Positions 9,627 through 20,113 of a stretch of 64,000 bases of DNA are shown piece by piece. The translations under genes were made by a program, and so were the position numbers. This DNA comes from Stentor roeselii (taxonomy: Eukaryota; Ciliophora; Heterotrichea; Heterotrichida; Stentoridae). The stretch covers positions 62,001-126,000 of the forward strand of contig RSEH01000140.1 of NCBI GenBank assembly GCA_006503475.1. The letters are read 5' to 3'. Within the stretch, counting starts at the first letter, position 1; each line of letters begins with the position of its first letter. The notes beneath the pieces are model-generated. The model was given only the letters and a program-made list of their open reading frames with translations. It was not told where the DNA came from and made no database searches.

Positions 9627-10415
9627 TTATCTAACCCAAGAGACTTGCTCATTCAACAAGTCCAGTCCCCGAGTAATAAAAATAGAAAAACTTTCAGTTT
9701 TTCTAGAGTCTTCAACGAAACTTCTCTCTGTTAAACTAATAAAAGTGTCATTCGAGTCGTTTTTCTTGCAGTTTTTTTCATCAGCTTCTAACACCTTCAG
9801 TTCTTTTTCGTTGAACCTGTGACTCCGGGCGTAGTCAAAAGCACTGCAACCTGAAGAGTCTGTTAAAAAAGGATTTGCCTTGACTTTAATTAAAGTTTTC
9901 ACTATTTTTAAATGTTTTCTCTGAACTGCGTACATTAGAGGAGTGAGACCTTCTGAATTTTTTATGTTCACATCAGGAAAAAAGCTGAGAAGGACTAAAA
10001 TTGTTTTTAAGTCGCCTGCTTCGCAGGCGTAGTGAAGGGCTGAATCTCCTGAATCGAATTGGTTTGGCTTTAAAGGATCGGCACCGTTGTTTAGAAGAAG
10101 CTCGACAAGGTCTTCCTTGCCAGTCTGTACAGCTCTCATCAAAGCAGTGAATCCAAATTCATCTTGAATGTCAACTTTTACTACTTTTTCCAAGATCAAG
10201 TAAAGAATCATCTCTTTTCTTGAGTAATTCACTAAAAGATGAAGAATTGGAAAATCAACATCTCTGGCAAGTCCGAAGGACTTGCCAAGTTTAGATGAAA
10301 ATGAAAGAGGTTTGTTGAGATCAGGTATTTTTTTAAGATTTTCTTGAAAGTCTTGAAAATTGTTATGAAAAATCGATTTTAAGAGATGGTCTTGTTTAGG
10401 ATGTCCTTGTCCCAT
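9627..10415 (-). CDS. ankyrin-repeat protein
   Basis: 262 residues with start ATG at 10415 (MGQGHPKQD). Ankyrin repeats cover about residues 55-215 (GFTALMRAVQTGKEDLVELL, DSALHYACEAGDLKTILVLL, GLTPLMYAVQRKHLKIVKTL). Ankyrin stacks mediate protein binding. The frame is open further upstream to 10475, but that part overlaps the CDPK coding sequence and is not expected to be used. The start is 7 nt after the CDPK stop and the stop is 2 nt before the next gene. No partner is evident. Confidence 0.82.
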   Translation of the reverse strand: MGQGHPKQDHLLKSIFHNNFQDFQENLKKIPDLNKPLSFSSKLGKSFGLARDVDFPILHLLVNYSRKEMILYLILEKVVKVDIQDEFGFTALMRAVQTGKEDLVELLLNNGADPLKPNQFDSGDSALHYACEAGDLKTILVLLSFFPDVNIKNSEGLTPLMYAVQRKHLKIVKTLIKVKANPFLTDSSGCSAFDYARSHRFNEKELKVLEADEKNCKKNDSNDTFISLTERSFVEDSRKTESFSIFITRGLDLLNEQVSWVR

Positions 10416-10422
10416 GATTATT

Positions 10423-11943
10423 CTAATTAATTTCGTCTTCAATTGACTCATCACTGTCCAAGTCGAGTTTGTCAATCAAGATATTTTCAAACTCTTCAAC
10501 GTCGATCGACCCGTCACCATTCGAGTCCGCTTCTTTGATCAAGTCCCTAATCATATCCTCAGGCATAAGTCCTCCACTTCCAAGCCACTGAACAATTTCT
10601 TCCTTATCAATACTCCCAGAGCCATCCTTATCAAAGAACTTAAAAGCCTTATGAATATTTTCCTTCGACATCAAAGTTTCATTTTCCATTGAAATCCTCA
10701 AAAATTCCGTATAATTAATACAATCATTTTCATCTTTATTCACCAAAGCAAAAATCTTCTCTGCTTCTTTCTTAGCCTCAATTGCAGACATTTCCTTTTC
10801 AAGAGCTTCCAACATTTCACTTTCAGAAATAACGCCATCATTATTCTTGTCAATTCCATGAAAAATCTCCTCAAGTTTCCTTGTCGAACTTGACTTTGAA
10901 AGCTGAGAAACCATGAAAGTCGCGAAGGCCTGGCGAAGTTTTCCAGTCTTTGAAATAGATCGAATGCGAGTAAGAGTCCTGGTAAGAAAGGCGTTATCTT
11001 GAATGCCTTCCACGTATTTAAGGATAAAAGGGTGTTTTAGGGCTTGTTCTGCAGAAAGTCGCGAAGAAGGGCTTTTATTGAGAAGTCTTGCGATGAGGTC
11101 TCTGCATTCTTTTGAGATTTTTGACCAGATTCCTTTTTCAAGGACTGGCCGTGATTTTAAGATGTTTTTTCTGATTTGTTCTTCGTCGTCTCCACCTTCG
11201 AAAGGGAGTTTTCCTGAGACTAGGACGTAAAGAATGACCCCTGCGCCCCAGATGTCGCATTTTTCGTCGTAGTTGCCTTTGAAGACTTCAGGTGCCATGT
11301 AGTCGATGGTTCCTTGCACGTCCAGGTCTTGCTTTTTGACTGTCGCGATGTTGAAATCGATTAATTTGATGTTGATGTCGTCAGGTTCACTGTCAGCAAG
11401 AAGAAGGTTTTCAGGTTTTATGTCACGGTGGATTATTTTCTGCTTGTGAAGGTAGTTCAAGGCAGAAAGCATCTGCTTCATTACCTTCGCTGCTATTTTT
11501 TCGTTAAATGGACCATTTTTTTCGAGTCTTCCGAAGACGTCTCCATTTTTGCAGTACTCCATCACGATGTAGTATTTTTCATCGTCTTCGAAGTACTCGT
11601 AGACTTTTAATATGTTTGGATGGTCTAAGGCTTTTAGAATTTCTACCTCGATGAAGACTGAACGGTTTCTTATGTCCTCTGGCTCCATACCTTCTTTGAA
11701 CAGGATTTTCACTGCTCGAGTCTCTTGAGTTATTTTGTGGTCGCAAAGCCAGACTTCGCCATATGCCCCTGACCCAAGTGACTTAGGATGTAAGTTGTAG
11801 ACATCTGTGAATGAGCCAGAATTTTCTTGAACAAACATACTTTTAGATACTTTTAGTTGTTGTTTTGAATCAAGTATAGATGAGGAAGTCCTTTTAGAAC
11901 TTGAGATGTTAGTTTGAACATGTCCAGAGCAAAAGCTTCCCAT
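10423..11943 (-). CDS. calcium-dependent protein kinase (CDPK), N-myristoylated
   Basis: 506 residues. N-terminus MGSFCSG fits myristoylation at Gly2 with a nearby palmitoylation Cys, so a membrane location is likely. Kinase domain about 46-305 (GSGAYGEV, HRDIKPENLL, MAPEVF), then four EF-hands with loops DKNNDGVISESE, NKDENDCINYTE (weak), DKDGSGSIDKEE and DSNGDGSIDVEE. This is the CDPK layout shared by plants, apicomplexans and ciliates. Oddity: DFN replaces DFG in the activation segment. ATG 11943 is chosen over an earlier in-frame ATG because it creates the MGxxxS motif. It leads a cluster of three same-strand genes with 7-nt and 2-nt gaps. Confidence 0.93.
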   Translation of the reverse strand: MGSFCSGHVQTNISSSKRTSSSILDSKQQLKVSKSMFVQENSGSFTDVYNLHPKSLGSGAYGEVWLCDHKITQETRAVKILFKEGMEPEDIRNRSVFIEVEILKALDHPNILKVYEYFEDDEKYYIVMEYCKNGDVFGRLEKNGPFNEKIAAKVMKQMLSALNYLHKQKIIHRDIKPENLLLADSEPDDINIKLIDFNIATVKKQDLDVQGTIDYMAPEVFKGNYDEKCDIWGAGVILYVLVSGKLPFEGGDDEEQIRKNILKSRPVLEKGIWSKISKECRDLIARLLNKSPSSRLSAEQALKHPFILKYVEGIQDNAFLTRTLTRIRSISKTGKLRQAFATFMVSQLSKSSSTRKLEEIFHGIDKNNDGVISESEMLEALEKEMSAIEAKKEAEKIFALVNKDENDCINYTEFLRISMENETLMSKENIHKAFKFFDKDGSGSIDKEEIVQWLGSGGLMPEDMIRDLIKEADSNGDGSIDVEEFENILIDKLDLDSDESIEDEIN

Positions 11944-12398
11944 TTTATTAAAGATCGCCAAATATACCATCAATTTTTCGATAAAATTTTGAATTTTTGA
12001 TGATGAAGTTTAAAGTAATATGGAAATCATTTAGCTGAAAAAAGATTAGGGACTGTTGAAGAATCAAAAGGAGTTATATTGAGATTGATTTGCTCAAAAT
12101 TAAAGATTTTCGAATATTGAAGTGATTCACATCTTTGCTTATAGGTGCATCGATAAGTTTAAAAATTGACTTTCAAATAGTATCCCTTAAATTAAATCTT
12201 ATAAAGACTAATCACTCAAATATTCTTTCCATTAAATCATAGAGAAATTCTCTTTCCTTAAAATGTTTATTTCAAAAATCGATAAATTTTGATGAAATCA
12301 CAAAAAAATTCCAAAGTTTTACCTTATTCAACCTCACCATTCACACCAAACCCTTTTCTTCCATCCCACTCTCCACCCCTTAAAATCCCACAGAAATA
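11944..12398. other. divergent intergenic spacer
   Basis: No gene seen. The half next to the CDPK start is G-rich on the + strand; the half next to the 12399 gene is C-rich and G-poor (ACCAAACCC, CCATCCCACTCTCCACCCC at about 12340-12380), matching the flank asymmetry seen elsewhere. Confidence 0.6.
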
Positions 12399-13118
12399 AT
12401 GGAAGACTTTCATTCAAAAATGCACTCAGCAACTCCTAAAATCCTATCAAAATACAAAGAAACAGTAAAAGCTCCATCAATCGCAATCAACATCCGAAAA
12501 AAACGTTTAAAGCCCTACGAAAACACTTCAAACCTTCTATACCTAAACAGTCCCTTAGTCTTCAATCATAATTTTTCAACTCCAAAGAAATTGATAAAAA
12601 CTCAGAAGCGAACTTCAGACCGTAGTCCTGAAACTCAACTTCAAGAAAGTTCAGTCTTGTCAAGAGTTCTCAAAGAAGTCCCTAAGACTGGAGACATCAA
12701 CTTAAACAACTCATCTCCGAAGAACCAAAAACAACTCAGTCCTGGAAATTTAATAAAACTTGAAATTTTTGACTCAGAAGACCCGAAAATTGAAACTCGA
12801 CAAACACCTTTTGTTAACTTTCCTGTCACTTTTAAAGCAAAAGCTGGAAGAAAAACATCGAAATCGGTTTCTTCAACTCTTGCTTTTGAGAAATTATTGA
12901 TTCCGGTTATTGAACCTGCGAAATTAGAAAGTTTGATTAAAAGTGCGAATACTCCTGATGTTAAGGTACCGAAGTATATTAGGCATGAATCGTATAAGGC
13001 TGGGTTTTTTTTAAGCAAGATTAGTAAAGTTATTGGAAGGATTCGAGTGGATAGGTCGAAATCTTCTTTGAATAAATATTCGGATGCGAGAAATAACTTG
13101 AAATTTATGATATATTAA
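12399..13118 (+). CDS. unknown basic, Ser/Pro-rich protein
   Basis: 239 residues, not recognised. Basic and mostly disordered, with several S/T-P sites (SATPKIL, FSTPKKL, DRSPETQ, SSPKNQK, LSPGNL). A more ordered C-terminal block (about 165-239) includes FEKLLIPVIEPAKLESLI. The S/T-P sites could be kinase targets (inference). ATG at 12399 follows a C-rich leader and AAATA. No TM segment or signal peptide. Confidence 0.7.
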   Translation: MEDFHSKMHSATPKILSKYKETVKAPSIAINIRKKRLKPYENTSNLLYLNSPLVFNHNFSTPKKLIKTQKRTSDRSPETQLQESSVLSRVLKEVPKTGDINLNNSSPKNQKQLSPGNLIKLEIFDSEDPKIETRQTPFVNFPVTFKAKAGRKTSKSVSSTLAFEKLLIPVIEPAKLESLIKSANTPDVKVPKYIRHESYKAGFFLSKISKVIGRIRVDRSKSSLNKYSDARNNLKFMIY

Positions 13119-14834
13119 AAGGTTTAAATTTTAGAGTTGTATAAGGGTGAGAAGTTTAGATGGTTTGGATTTGCATGTAAAATTTTATGTAGATTGAGAT
13201 TTTTCAATTTTAGCAGATATTCATAGAGGATTTTAAGAAAGTATCAGGAATATATATTAAAACATACTAATTAAAAAAATATCTTAAGTGGCACCAAATA
13301 ATCATGATTATTCTTATTAAATTCTTTTTTATACTTCTTCGTTGTATAAAAATTATACGAATACTAATAATAAAATCAATGGAAGGATTAAAGAATTTTA
13401 GTTTAAATTTTGCTATCCATCTCCAAAGCTTCAAAAAATAATATCCAAGTTTAGTATAAAATCTCAATTTTCCAGTATAAGCACAGATTCATTGGTCCTT
13501 TATCCTTAATAGTTTTCACTGATGAACTCCAAAGAGTATTTATTATTTATATAGAGATAAGCTTCATAAATTTACACAATGTTGCATGAAACTTATCATC
13601 AAAATTCATTTTTACTAATAAAAATATCATTGAGCCAGAATACAAAATGAAATAACTAAGTAAATCGAAACATAGTCAACAAATATTCTCTAAAATTTTA
13701 GATTCTTGGGATAAGTTAAATTCTTTACTATTTGAAGACATTTGAAAGAATTAGATAGAGGAATGCAAGTTGAGTATAAATTTTTTTTTTAGTTTTCTAA
13801 AGTTATTCTAATTATTTAATTTAAAAGATTCTAGAATTAAAATCTGGCCTTTTTTATTTAAGACTTTACCAAAATTAGATATTCAAGCTTATTTTTTAGA
13901 TTGATTAAACGTATAGAAATAATAAATTAAATTCTTTATACTATAATCAAAAAATTTTACTTAAGCTTTGTACTGCAGAAATATTTTACATTATATATAA
14001 TTAACAATCATTTCATTCGAAGAACAAAGAACTATAAATTTTAGATAAATTAATCAGTCAAATATATCTATCTAAGTATTTCCAAACTTTACTATAAAAT
14101 TTTTGAGCAGTCTTGAAAAAATTTATAAATCAACGTGATTAAATTTTGAATGAAAAATTACTAGTTTGAATTTCATAGATTGTATTACAAGAAGGTCTAG
14201 ATGAGACAATTACCTGAAAATTTAAAATTCTTTTTAACCCAATAAAAAGTTAGAGCTAACTAACTAAAAAATTATGGCTAATGAGATACGAGAATTGAAA
14301 TTTGAAAAGCTTCTTAGCACTTATGAATAGTGTAAAAAAGTGATGATGTTTACCTTAGATATATTTTCGAAACAGAACTTTATTTACTATTGGAAAGTTA
14401 AACTAGAGAGTATGATTAAATTACTAAAACTAAATTATTGAGGAAAGTCTTGAAAAACTAGAGTTAATTGTATATATAGTTGCAAGTATTCTTTTATATG
14501 ATTTTATGAAAATTAATTTGAGAAAAAATGTAACTAAGAGTGAATTTTTGAAATTAATCTGAAAGTCACTCCAGATTTCCCATAAATCAAAAAACCTAAA
14601 AAAATTTCAATCTTTTTCAAAATTCTTAAAGAATATCATCAAGTTACTTTACCAGATGTTAATCAATTTAAGAAAAAATCAAAAATATCTACAATTATTA
14701 ATTACCTCTGAACTTCTTCAAAGCACAATTAATAAGCTAAACGATATAAAATTAATCAAACCATAGAAACCTAAAACATAAAAACCTAAAACTAATAAAT
14801 CTTTAAATAATTTAAATAGGTAATAATTGAATCA
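13119..14834. other. gene-poor AT-rich region
   Basis: About 1.7 kb with no supported gene. G-rich just after the preceding stop, then uniformly AT-rich with frequent stops in all frames. A perfect 16-bp AT palindrome (AATAATCATGATTATT) lies at 13297-13312. Repeated ACCTAAAAC near 14768-14792 precedes the zinc-finger gene. Confidence 0.6.
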
Positions 14835-15176
14835 ATGGAAGGAATTGAAGTGCTTAATATAAAAAAGTTTTGTTGCCCAGCCCAAAACTGTCTAAAGGAA
14901 TACATTTCCAAGTTTAACCTGAAGGCTCATTTTCAATACAAGCATCTAGGAATCAAGAAATTCGAATGTTCTGTATGTGGGAAGAAATTTGTCACGATGA
15001 TGAACATGAAAGAGCACCTTTTTACCCATACACGAGAAAAGCCTTACAAATGTTCCTCATGTGGAATGAAATTTCGTCAATCAAGCTTTTTATCACTTCA
15101 CAAAAAGTCTCATAGTGCCGGATATAAGAAGAGTCTTGAATATGTCAAGAACATAATGAAGGAAGTTAATAAATAG
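14835..15176 (+). CDS. three-finger C2H2 zinc-finger protein, copy 1
   Basis: 113 residues, almost entirely three C2H2 fingers: CPAQNC...H-x4-H (about 14-36), CSVCGKKF...H-x3-H (about 45-65) and CSSCGMKF...H-x3-H (about 73-93). The linker before finger 3 is TREKPYK, close to the classical TGEKP DNA-binding linker. A short helical tail follows (KSLEYVKNIMKE). It is nearly identical in layout to the gene at 17086 and to a decayed copy at 19395. All three lie alone in about 7 kb of gene-poor sequence. Likely sequence-specific DNA binding; target unknown. Confidence 0.85.
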   Translation: MEGIEVLNIKKFCCPAQNCLKEYISKFNLKAHFQYKHLGIKKFECSVCGKKFVTMMNMKEHLFTHTREKPYKCSSCGMKFRQSSFLSLHKKSHSAGYKKSLEYVKNIMKEVNK

Positions 15177-17085
15177 ATAAGGTTAAACTTGGATTAGAAA
15201 TGAAGAGGCTGATATATTTATCCTAATTTTTTGAAAATTTTGGAATTAAGAAACTTGTAGACATATATTTGTTTAAGGATAAAAATATGAAAAGTTTAAT
15301 TTGGTTTGAGGAGGATTTTATTGTAAAATTTATGGCTTATTGAAAAATTTTTGAATTCGAATTTCAAGTAGAATAAGAGAAAATTTTTGGAATTGATGCA
15401 GATTTGGGGGACGGATATGGTTAGGTTTTGGGATTTTCTCTATTTTGTTTTCTGTGTCTATTTTTGAGAGTTTTAACCTTACTGTTTAACAAAATTTGAG
15501 ATAAATGGAAGCACTTCTAGAAAGATCTATGGATTTCAATATGAAAAGATTAAATTCAAGGGTATCGATCTGATATTATTAGTACTTCTAGAGTCTTAAC
15601 ATCAAATTTCCATCTGATTCAATTTAATCGAAGATCTTCAATAAAAGTTATATTATTTTAACTTTTTCTCTAAAAAAGTCAATACACTGATTGAGTTCTT
15701 TTTCTTACATATTTTAATATCTCCCGCTGAATGAAAATCCAAAGATCACTTATAGTTAAACGAAAATGATTAATCATCTAGGTTCAATATATAATTCACA
15801 TATAATCCTCCCAAGTACTTCATTTTCTATATTTTAATCTAAACTACTTAAGACTAGCCAGCCCTCATAGTAAATTTTTCCATTTGCCTTAAAAGGCTTC
15901 CTGAGCATCTCTAACCTAAAATTTCTTGAATAGACAAAATGTTTATTATTATTTTATGTTTCTTTTCCCTGAGTCATTAATTGTCTGTGTTTTTCAATCA
16001 GACATGATAATTAAATCTTTAAATAACTTCCCAATAATCTAGTTTTTATAAAAAATGATTTATGATTAGAAAAAGACTTAGCATGCTTTATCTATAAGCA
16101 AAATTAATCCTTCAAAGAATTGATATATCTACTGAAATATAAAAGACCTTCATTGAAATGAACTAAAAATTATAAACCTTCAAATAGTTAAAATATGTTT
16201 AAGATCCTTAAATGCAATTAGAAAACAAAATATTTTGAGCCTCGATAAAACCAATTTTCTCTAATTTCAATAGCTATTAATCATCTTGTTAACTCAGAAG
16301 ATAGTAAATTTCTGAAACAAATTTAAGCGAATTCTTGAACACAATGATAGTATTTTCAAGATTTATATAAGTTTCTTTAATGATGAGACATCAAATTAAG
16401 CATTTTGATGACAAAAGTAGAAGAATCTTAATTTACATTTAGATTTTATGAAACTTTGAATATCAGACTGAAAACCTTGAGTCTTGAGCTAATTTATCTT
16501 TTGTTGAACAGAAATAAATTGGAAGCAGTTCCTATACTCTAACTATGAGAACTGCTTGATCTATGATTAATTATTGAAACTGGTAAATAGAGAGTCTTAT
16601 CAAGACTGTGAATTTTCTGTATTTCACAGTGTTTATGTCCAAAAGTCTTAGACTAGTAATGTTACTTTTTGTTGAAAGGATTTTATATTTCAAATTTTCT
16701 TTGAATGAATATTCATACGAGAGAAATAATTAAACATCTTATATAGTAACAAATATATGAGAATAAACTTTATTATATGTGATTAAATTATATATGGGTA
16801 TTGAATTAAACAATAACAAAGATATCATTGAATCACATATATACTATAAAAGAATAAGAATAATTTCAATTTTCTACCTTCTAAATAAAATATCTTATAA
16901 GTTTTTGAAACTTTAACACAGTGATTAACTTTCACAAGAAACTATCAATTTTCACACACCTTTTTCATCCGATCCTAAATTTTCCAACACTTTCTCTATT
17001 CCCTCATACTAAATCAATTTCTAGTTAAATATAATTCTTCATCTAAAAATCTTAAAATAATTTAAAAGCCAAAATAATTAAATAG
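15177..17085. other. gene-poor AT-rich region with a hairpin cluster
   Basis: About 1.9 kb with no supported coding sequence. It is AT-rich with stops in all frames. Three consecutive perfect inverted repeats lie at 16523-16629. The last 150 nt before the next gene are C-rich and G-poor. Confidence 0.6.
16523..16629. repeat. cluster of three inverted repeats
   Basis: AAGCAGTTC (16523-16531) pairs with GAACTGCTT (16549-16557). AGTCTT (16593-16598) pairs with AAGACT (16602-16607) across a 3-nt loop. CTGTGAA (16606-16612) pairs with TTCACAG (16623-16629). All arms are perfect. The last two share 2 nt, so they are alternatives or coaxial. Could be a structured RNA or chance. Confidence 0.45.
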
Positions 17086-17415
17086 ATGGAAGATATTAAA
17101 GAGTTTATTATACAAAAGTATTGTTGCCCAGCACAAAACTGTCTCAAGGAATACACTTCCAAGTTTAACCTGAAGGCTCATTTTCAATACAAACATCTCG
17201 AAATCAGGAAATTCGATTGTCTGATTTGCGGAAAGAGATTTGCCACGATGATTAATATGAAGGAGCACACTTTTATCCATACAGGGGAAAAACCTTATAA
17301 ATGTCACTTATGTGGAATGAAATTTCGTCAATCAAGCTTTTTGTCGCTTCATAAAAAATCTCATTCTGCCGATTATCAGAAGAGTCTCGAATATGTCAAC
17401 AAGCATTTAGAGTAA
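17086..17415 (+). CDS. three-finger C2H2 zinc-finger protein, copy 2
   Basis: 109 residues, paralogue of the 14835 gene with the same three fingers (CPAQNC, CLICGKRF, CHLCGMKF) and the classical linker TGEKPYK before finger 3. Most differences from copy 1 lie in finger 2 and the tail. The block from CPAQNC to HFQYKH and the block FRQSSFLSLHKKSH are almost unchanged, which suggests selection on DNA contacts. ATG at 17086 follows AAATAG. The decayed copy at 19395 shares the HTGEK linker and is closer to this copy. Confidence 0.85.
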   Translation: MEDIKEFIIQKYCCPAQNCLKEYTSKFNLKAHFQYKHLEIRKFDCLICGKRFATMINMKEHTFIHTGEKPYKCHLCGMKFRQSSFLSLHKKSHSADYQKSLEYVNKHLE

Positions 17416-19394
17416 CTAAATAATTATCTAAGTTAATAAGTGAATCACTTCTGAAAGTTTATTTTTCAAGATAAAATATTTAAATTGCTGAAAAATTCGA
17501 AGGATTTCATTCAATTTTCTCGATTTGTTGAATCTTTAATTTTTTGCTTATGGTTTTGAAAAATAAAATTTTGTTCGAAAGATCAGTTAAATATAGGAAA
17601 ATTTAGGGAAAAATGTAGCTTAGGTGTTGGGATATCTTTTAAGTAATGATTGGTTGAAATGCTGAATATTTTTAGACTGGATTTATGTTTTTTGCTCTTT
17701 TCATCTTCAATGAAATTTGTGATAATTAGTAACATTTTTAGGTGGAGTGTTCATGAATATTTTGAAATTGAGTTATATATATTTAAGTTAATCAATTACA
17801 TTTGTAATTTTAACTCAAAAGATGTAAGGTAAGGTTTAATTCAATTAAATAATAAATTGAGAAATTTTTGAAGATTTTAACTTTGAGACTGAATAATTAA
17901 GTCACTGATTAAGTTAAATTTTCTTTTATCCTTTTTTATGTTCTGTATTTTTGGATTTAGGTACTTTTATCATAGAATTAGAAACAAATCATTATTTCCC
18001 TTAACCAAATATAACATATTGATTCAAAAATGATCAATTTCTTTCTAAACTCTTGAATTTCCTTGATACGATGTTCCAAGCCTTCCTGATTTATTCAGCC
18101 TATCAGGATTCCTAAATTCCAAATTATTTACAGTCTTAAAAGTTCTAAAAAATCTTTGATAATTGGTTTAAAGTCCTATTTTCTTGTTTACCTCCGATGA
18201 TTTCATATACCAGAGTTGGTAAAGGAGTAATCATTAATTAGTTCCATAAAAGACCATAGATGTTTTGCGAATTATTGATATTAGAGGTGGTTTAAATTAA
18301 TTCCTTCAGAAATTATCCAAAATTACAAATCGTTTCATGCTCAATACGTTTTAAGTTCTTCAATAAACAAAAATGAAAGTTATACAAACACATTTCTTAA
18401 ACCTACATACTTACCTTTTATTCAAGTTGAAAAAATTACTCTAAAATTGAATTTAACTTCTTTTCCTTCACAATTCTAAAAAATAGGAAATTAAACATAA
18501 AAATCCCTTAGAATTGAAACTAGCAGAACTTACATAAGTATTAATTGTTAAAAAAATTTTCTTTCACTCATAAAACCAAAAAATCCACTTCGGCTCATAC
18601 TTTTGTTACCTTCTATCAGTTTAATGAAAAACTAAAAGAAATTATCAATCTTCTATCTCCAACACATATGAAAATAACAATTTTTATATATAATTAATTT
18701 TAAAAACCAAAAGTATTATGAAGCACGATTTTCCACTAAACCAGATGTATGAGGATTAAAAAATTATTTATATGACTATTGTTTTTAATCAAAATTATGA
18801 AGTATTAGGATTTAGTAGAAATCCAGAGTAGTTTATGAGTAGGATAAAATTTAGGATTTAATTGCTTTAGTGAAAGTAATTTGGATTAATGCAGGGTATT
18901 TTTAGTATATCTTATCATTCTGCGATGAATTGCTGCTTCTTTTTTACTCAATAAATATCAGTTAATCACTTGTTTCTAATGACAAGTTTTATTTTGCTAG
19001 TCCACTCTTTGAAGACACTGTGATTTAATTAATCAGTAATCTTTTAATCATTGGAAATAAATAAATCAAGGAAGATATAAAAATTAGACAAAATCTTAGT
19101 TATTATCCTTTAATAAACTAAACACTTCATTCTTAAAATTTTCATTAGATTTTCTATCAATCAATTAAATTCATTCTTTAGAAACTTTGACTTAACAGAA
19201 TCTCAAAAGCATTTAAAAATCTTATTAATAAAGCAATTCAAGTGCTTTGCATCCAAAAGTATGGGTTGAGATCACATGGACTCAATTTAGAAACCGAAAA
19301 TTTTATATTAGATTTAAGGTACGAGCTTCTCATTAGATATCTAGATTTTATTGCATTAATAATCACCAGATGTACCAATAACAATAATATTTTC
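17416..19394. other. gene-poor AT-rich region
   Basis: About 2 kb with no supported gene. Short open frames (for example 17650-17832) are AT-driven and lack any domain or suitable composition. No repeat of note was seen. Confidence 0.6.
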
Positions 19395-19669
19395 AGAAGG
19401 TTGTTACCCATCTAAAAACTGTTTCAAAGAATATTTAAATTAGTTTAACCCGAAGACCCACTTTCAAATATACGCAAACAAATTTTTTTTCAATGCCAAA
19501 CATGAAAGAGCACTATTTAATCCATACAGGAGAAAAATCTTAAAAATTTTACGTTTGAGGAATGAAGTTTCGTAAATCTATCTTTTTATCAATTAATAAA
19601 AAATATAATTTGCACGGATATCAAGAATCTATAGATTATGTTAAGAATTACTTGGAAGATCCTAAATAG
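19395..19669 (+). pseudogene. decayed third copy of the C2H2 zinc-finger gene
   Basis: Sequence clearly related to the genes at 14835 and 17086. The frame beginning GCYPSKNCFKEYLN has a TAG at 19441 where the intact copies have Lys. A stretch of roughly 35-40 nt covering most of finger 2 is missing (frame lost near 19475-19490). After HTGEKS come TAA (19541) and TGA (19556), then the tail resumes as GMKFRKSIFLS and ends with a TAG at 19667. No start codon is preserved. Finger cysteines in the third module are also lost. Confidence 0.82.
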
Positions 19670-20113
19670 AATTAAATTAAATATCGATTAGACAAAATTG
19701 GTTAGAATCATTGAGCTTGAATAAATATTAGAAAGACTTATTTGAATTTAGACTGCATCGTATCTTATAAATATTAGAAGTTTGTAAACATTGAATTTTT
19801 GATAAGGGTTTGGGCATTTCTTGGCTCTTTCACAAAAACAAAAAATTGTATATAATTGTTTTGTTAATCTTTAATAGGGAATGTAAGTTTTTTTTAATGA
19901 TTTGGATTTTTCATCACAAAAAATATATTTCAAGAAAATGTTTAATTAGATTTCTAAGAATTTTAATCAAGCTATTTAATTTATTTGATTATAACTTAAT
20001 AATCTACAAAAATTTCAGATCCACTCTTATAAATAATTTATCCAAACTAATCCATAGTAGTAATTTCATCTAATTCAATAATCTAAACTAAAAAATCTTA
20101 ATTTAATCAATCA
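19670..20113. other. AT-rich spacer
   Basis: No supported gene. An open frame at 19810-20073 has an AT-driven composition (I, L, N, F, K) and no recognisable features. The end nearest 20113 is C-rich on the + strand, as expected for the 3' flank of a minus-strand gene. Confidence 0.5.

Noticed and set aside
10416-10475. N-terminal extension of the ankyrin protein
   Set aside because: It overlaps the end of the CDPK coding sequence in another frame; ATG 10415 gives a complete protein right after the CDPK stop.
17650-17832. Sixty-codon open frame between zinc-finger copies
   Set aside because: AT-driven composition, no domain, no C-rich leader.
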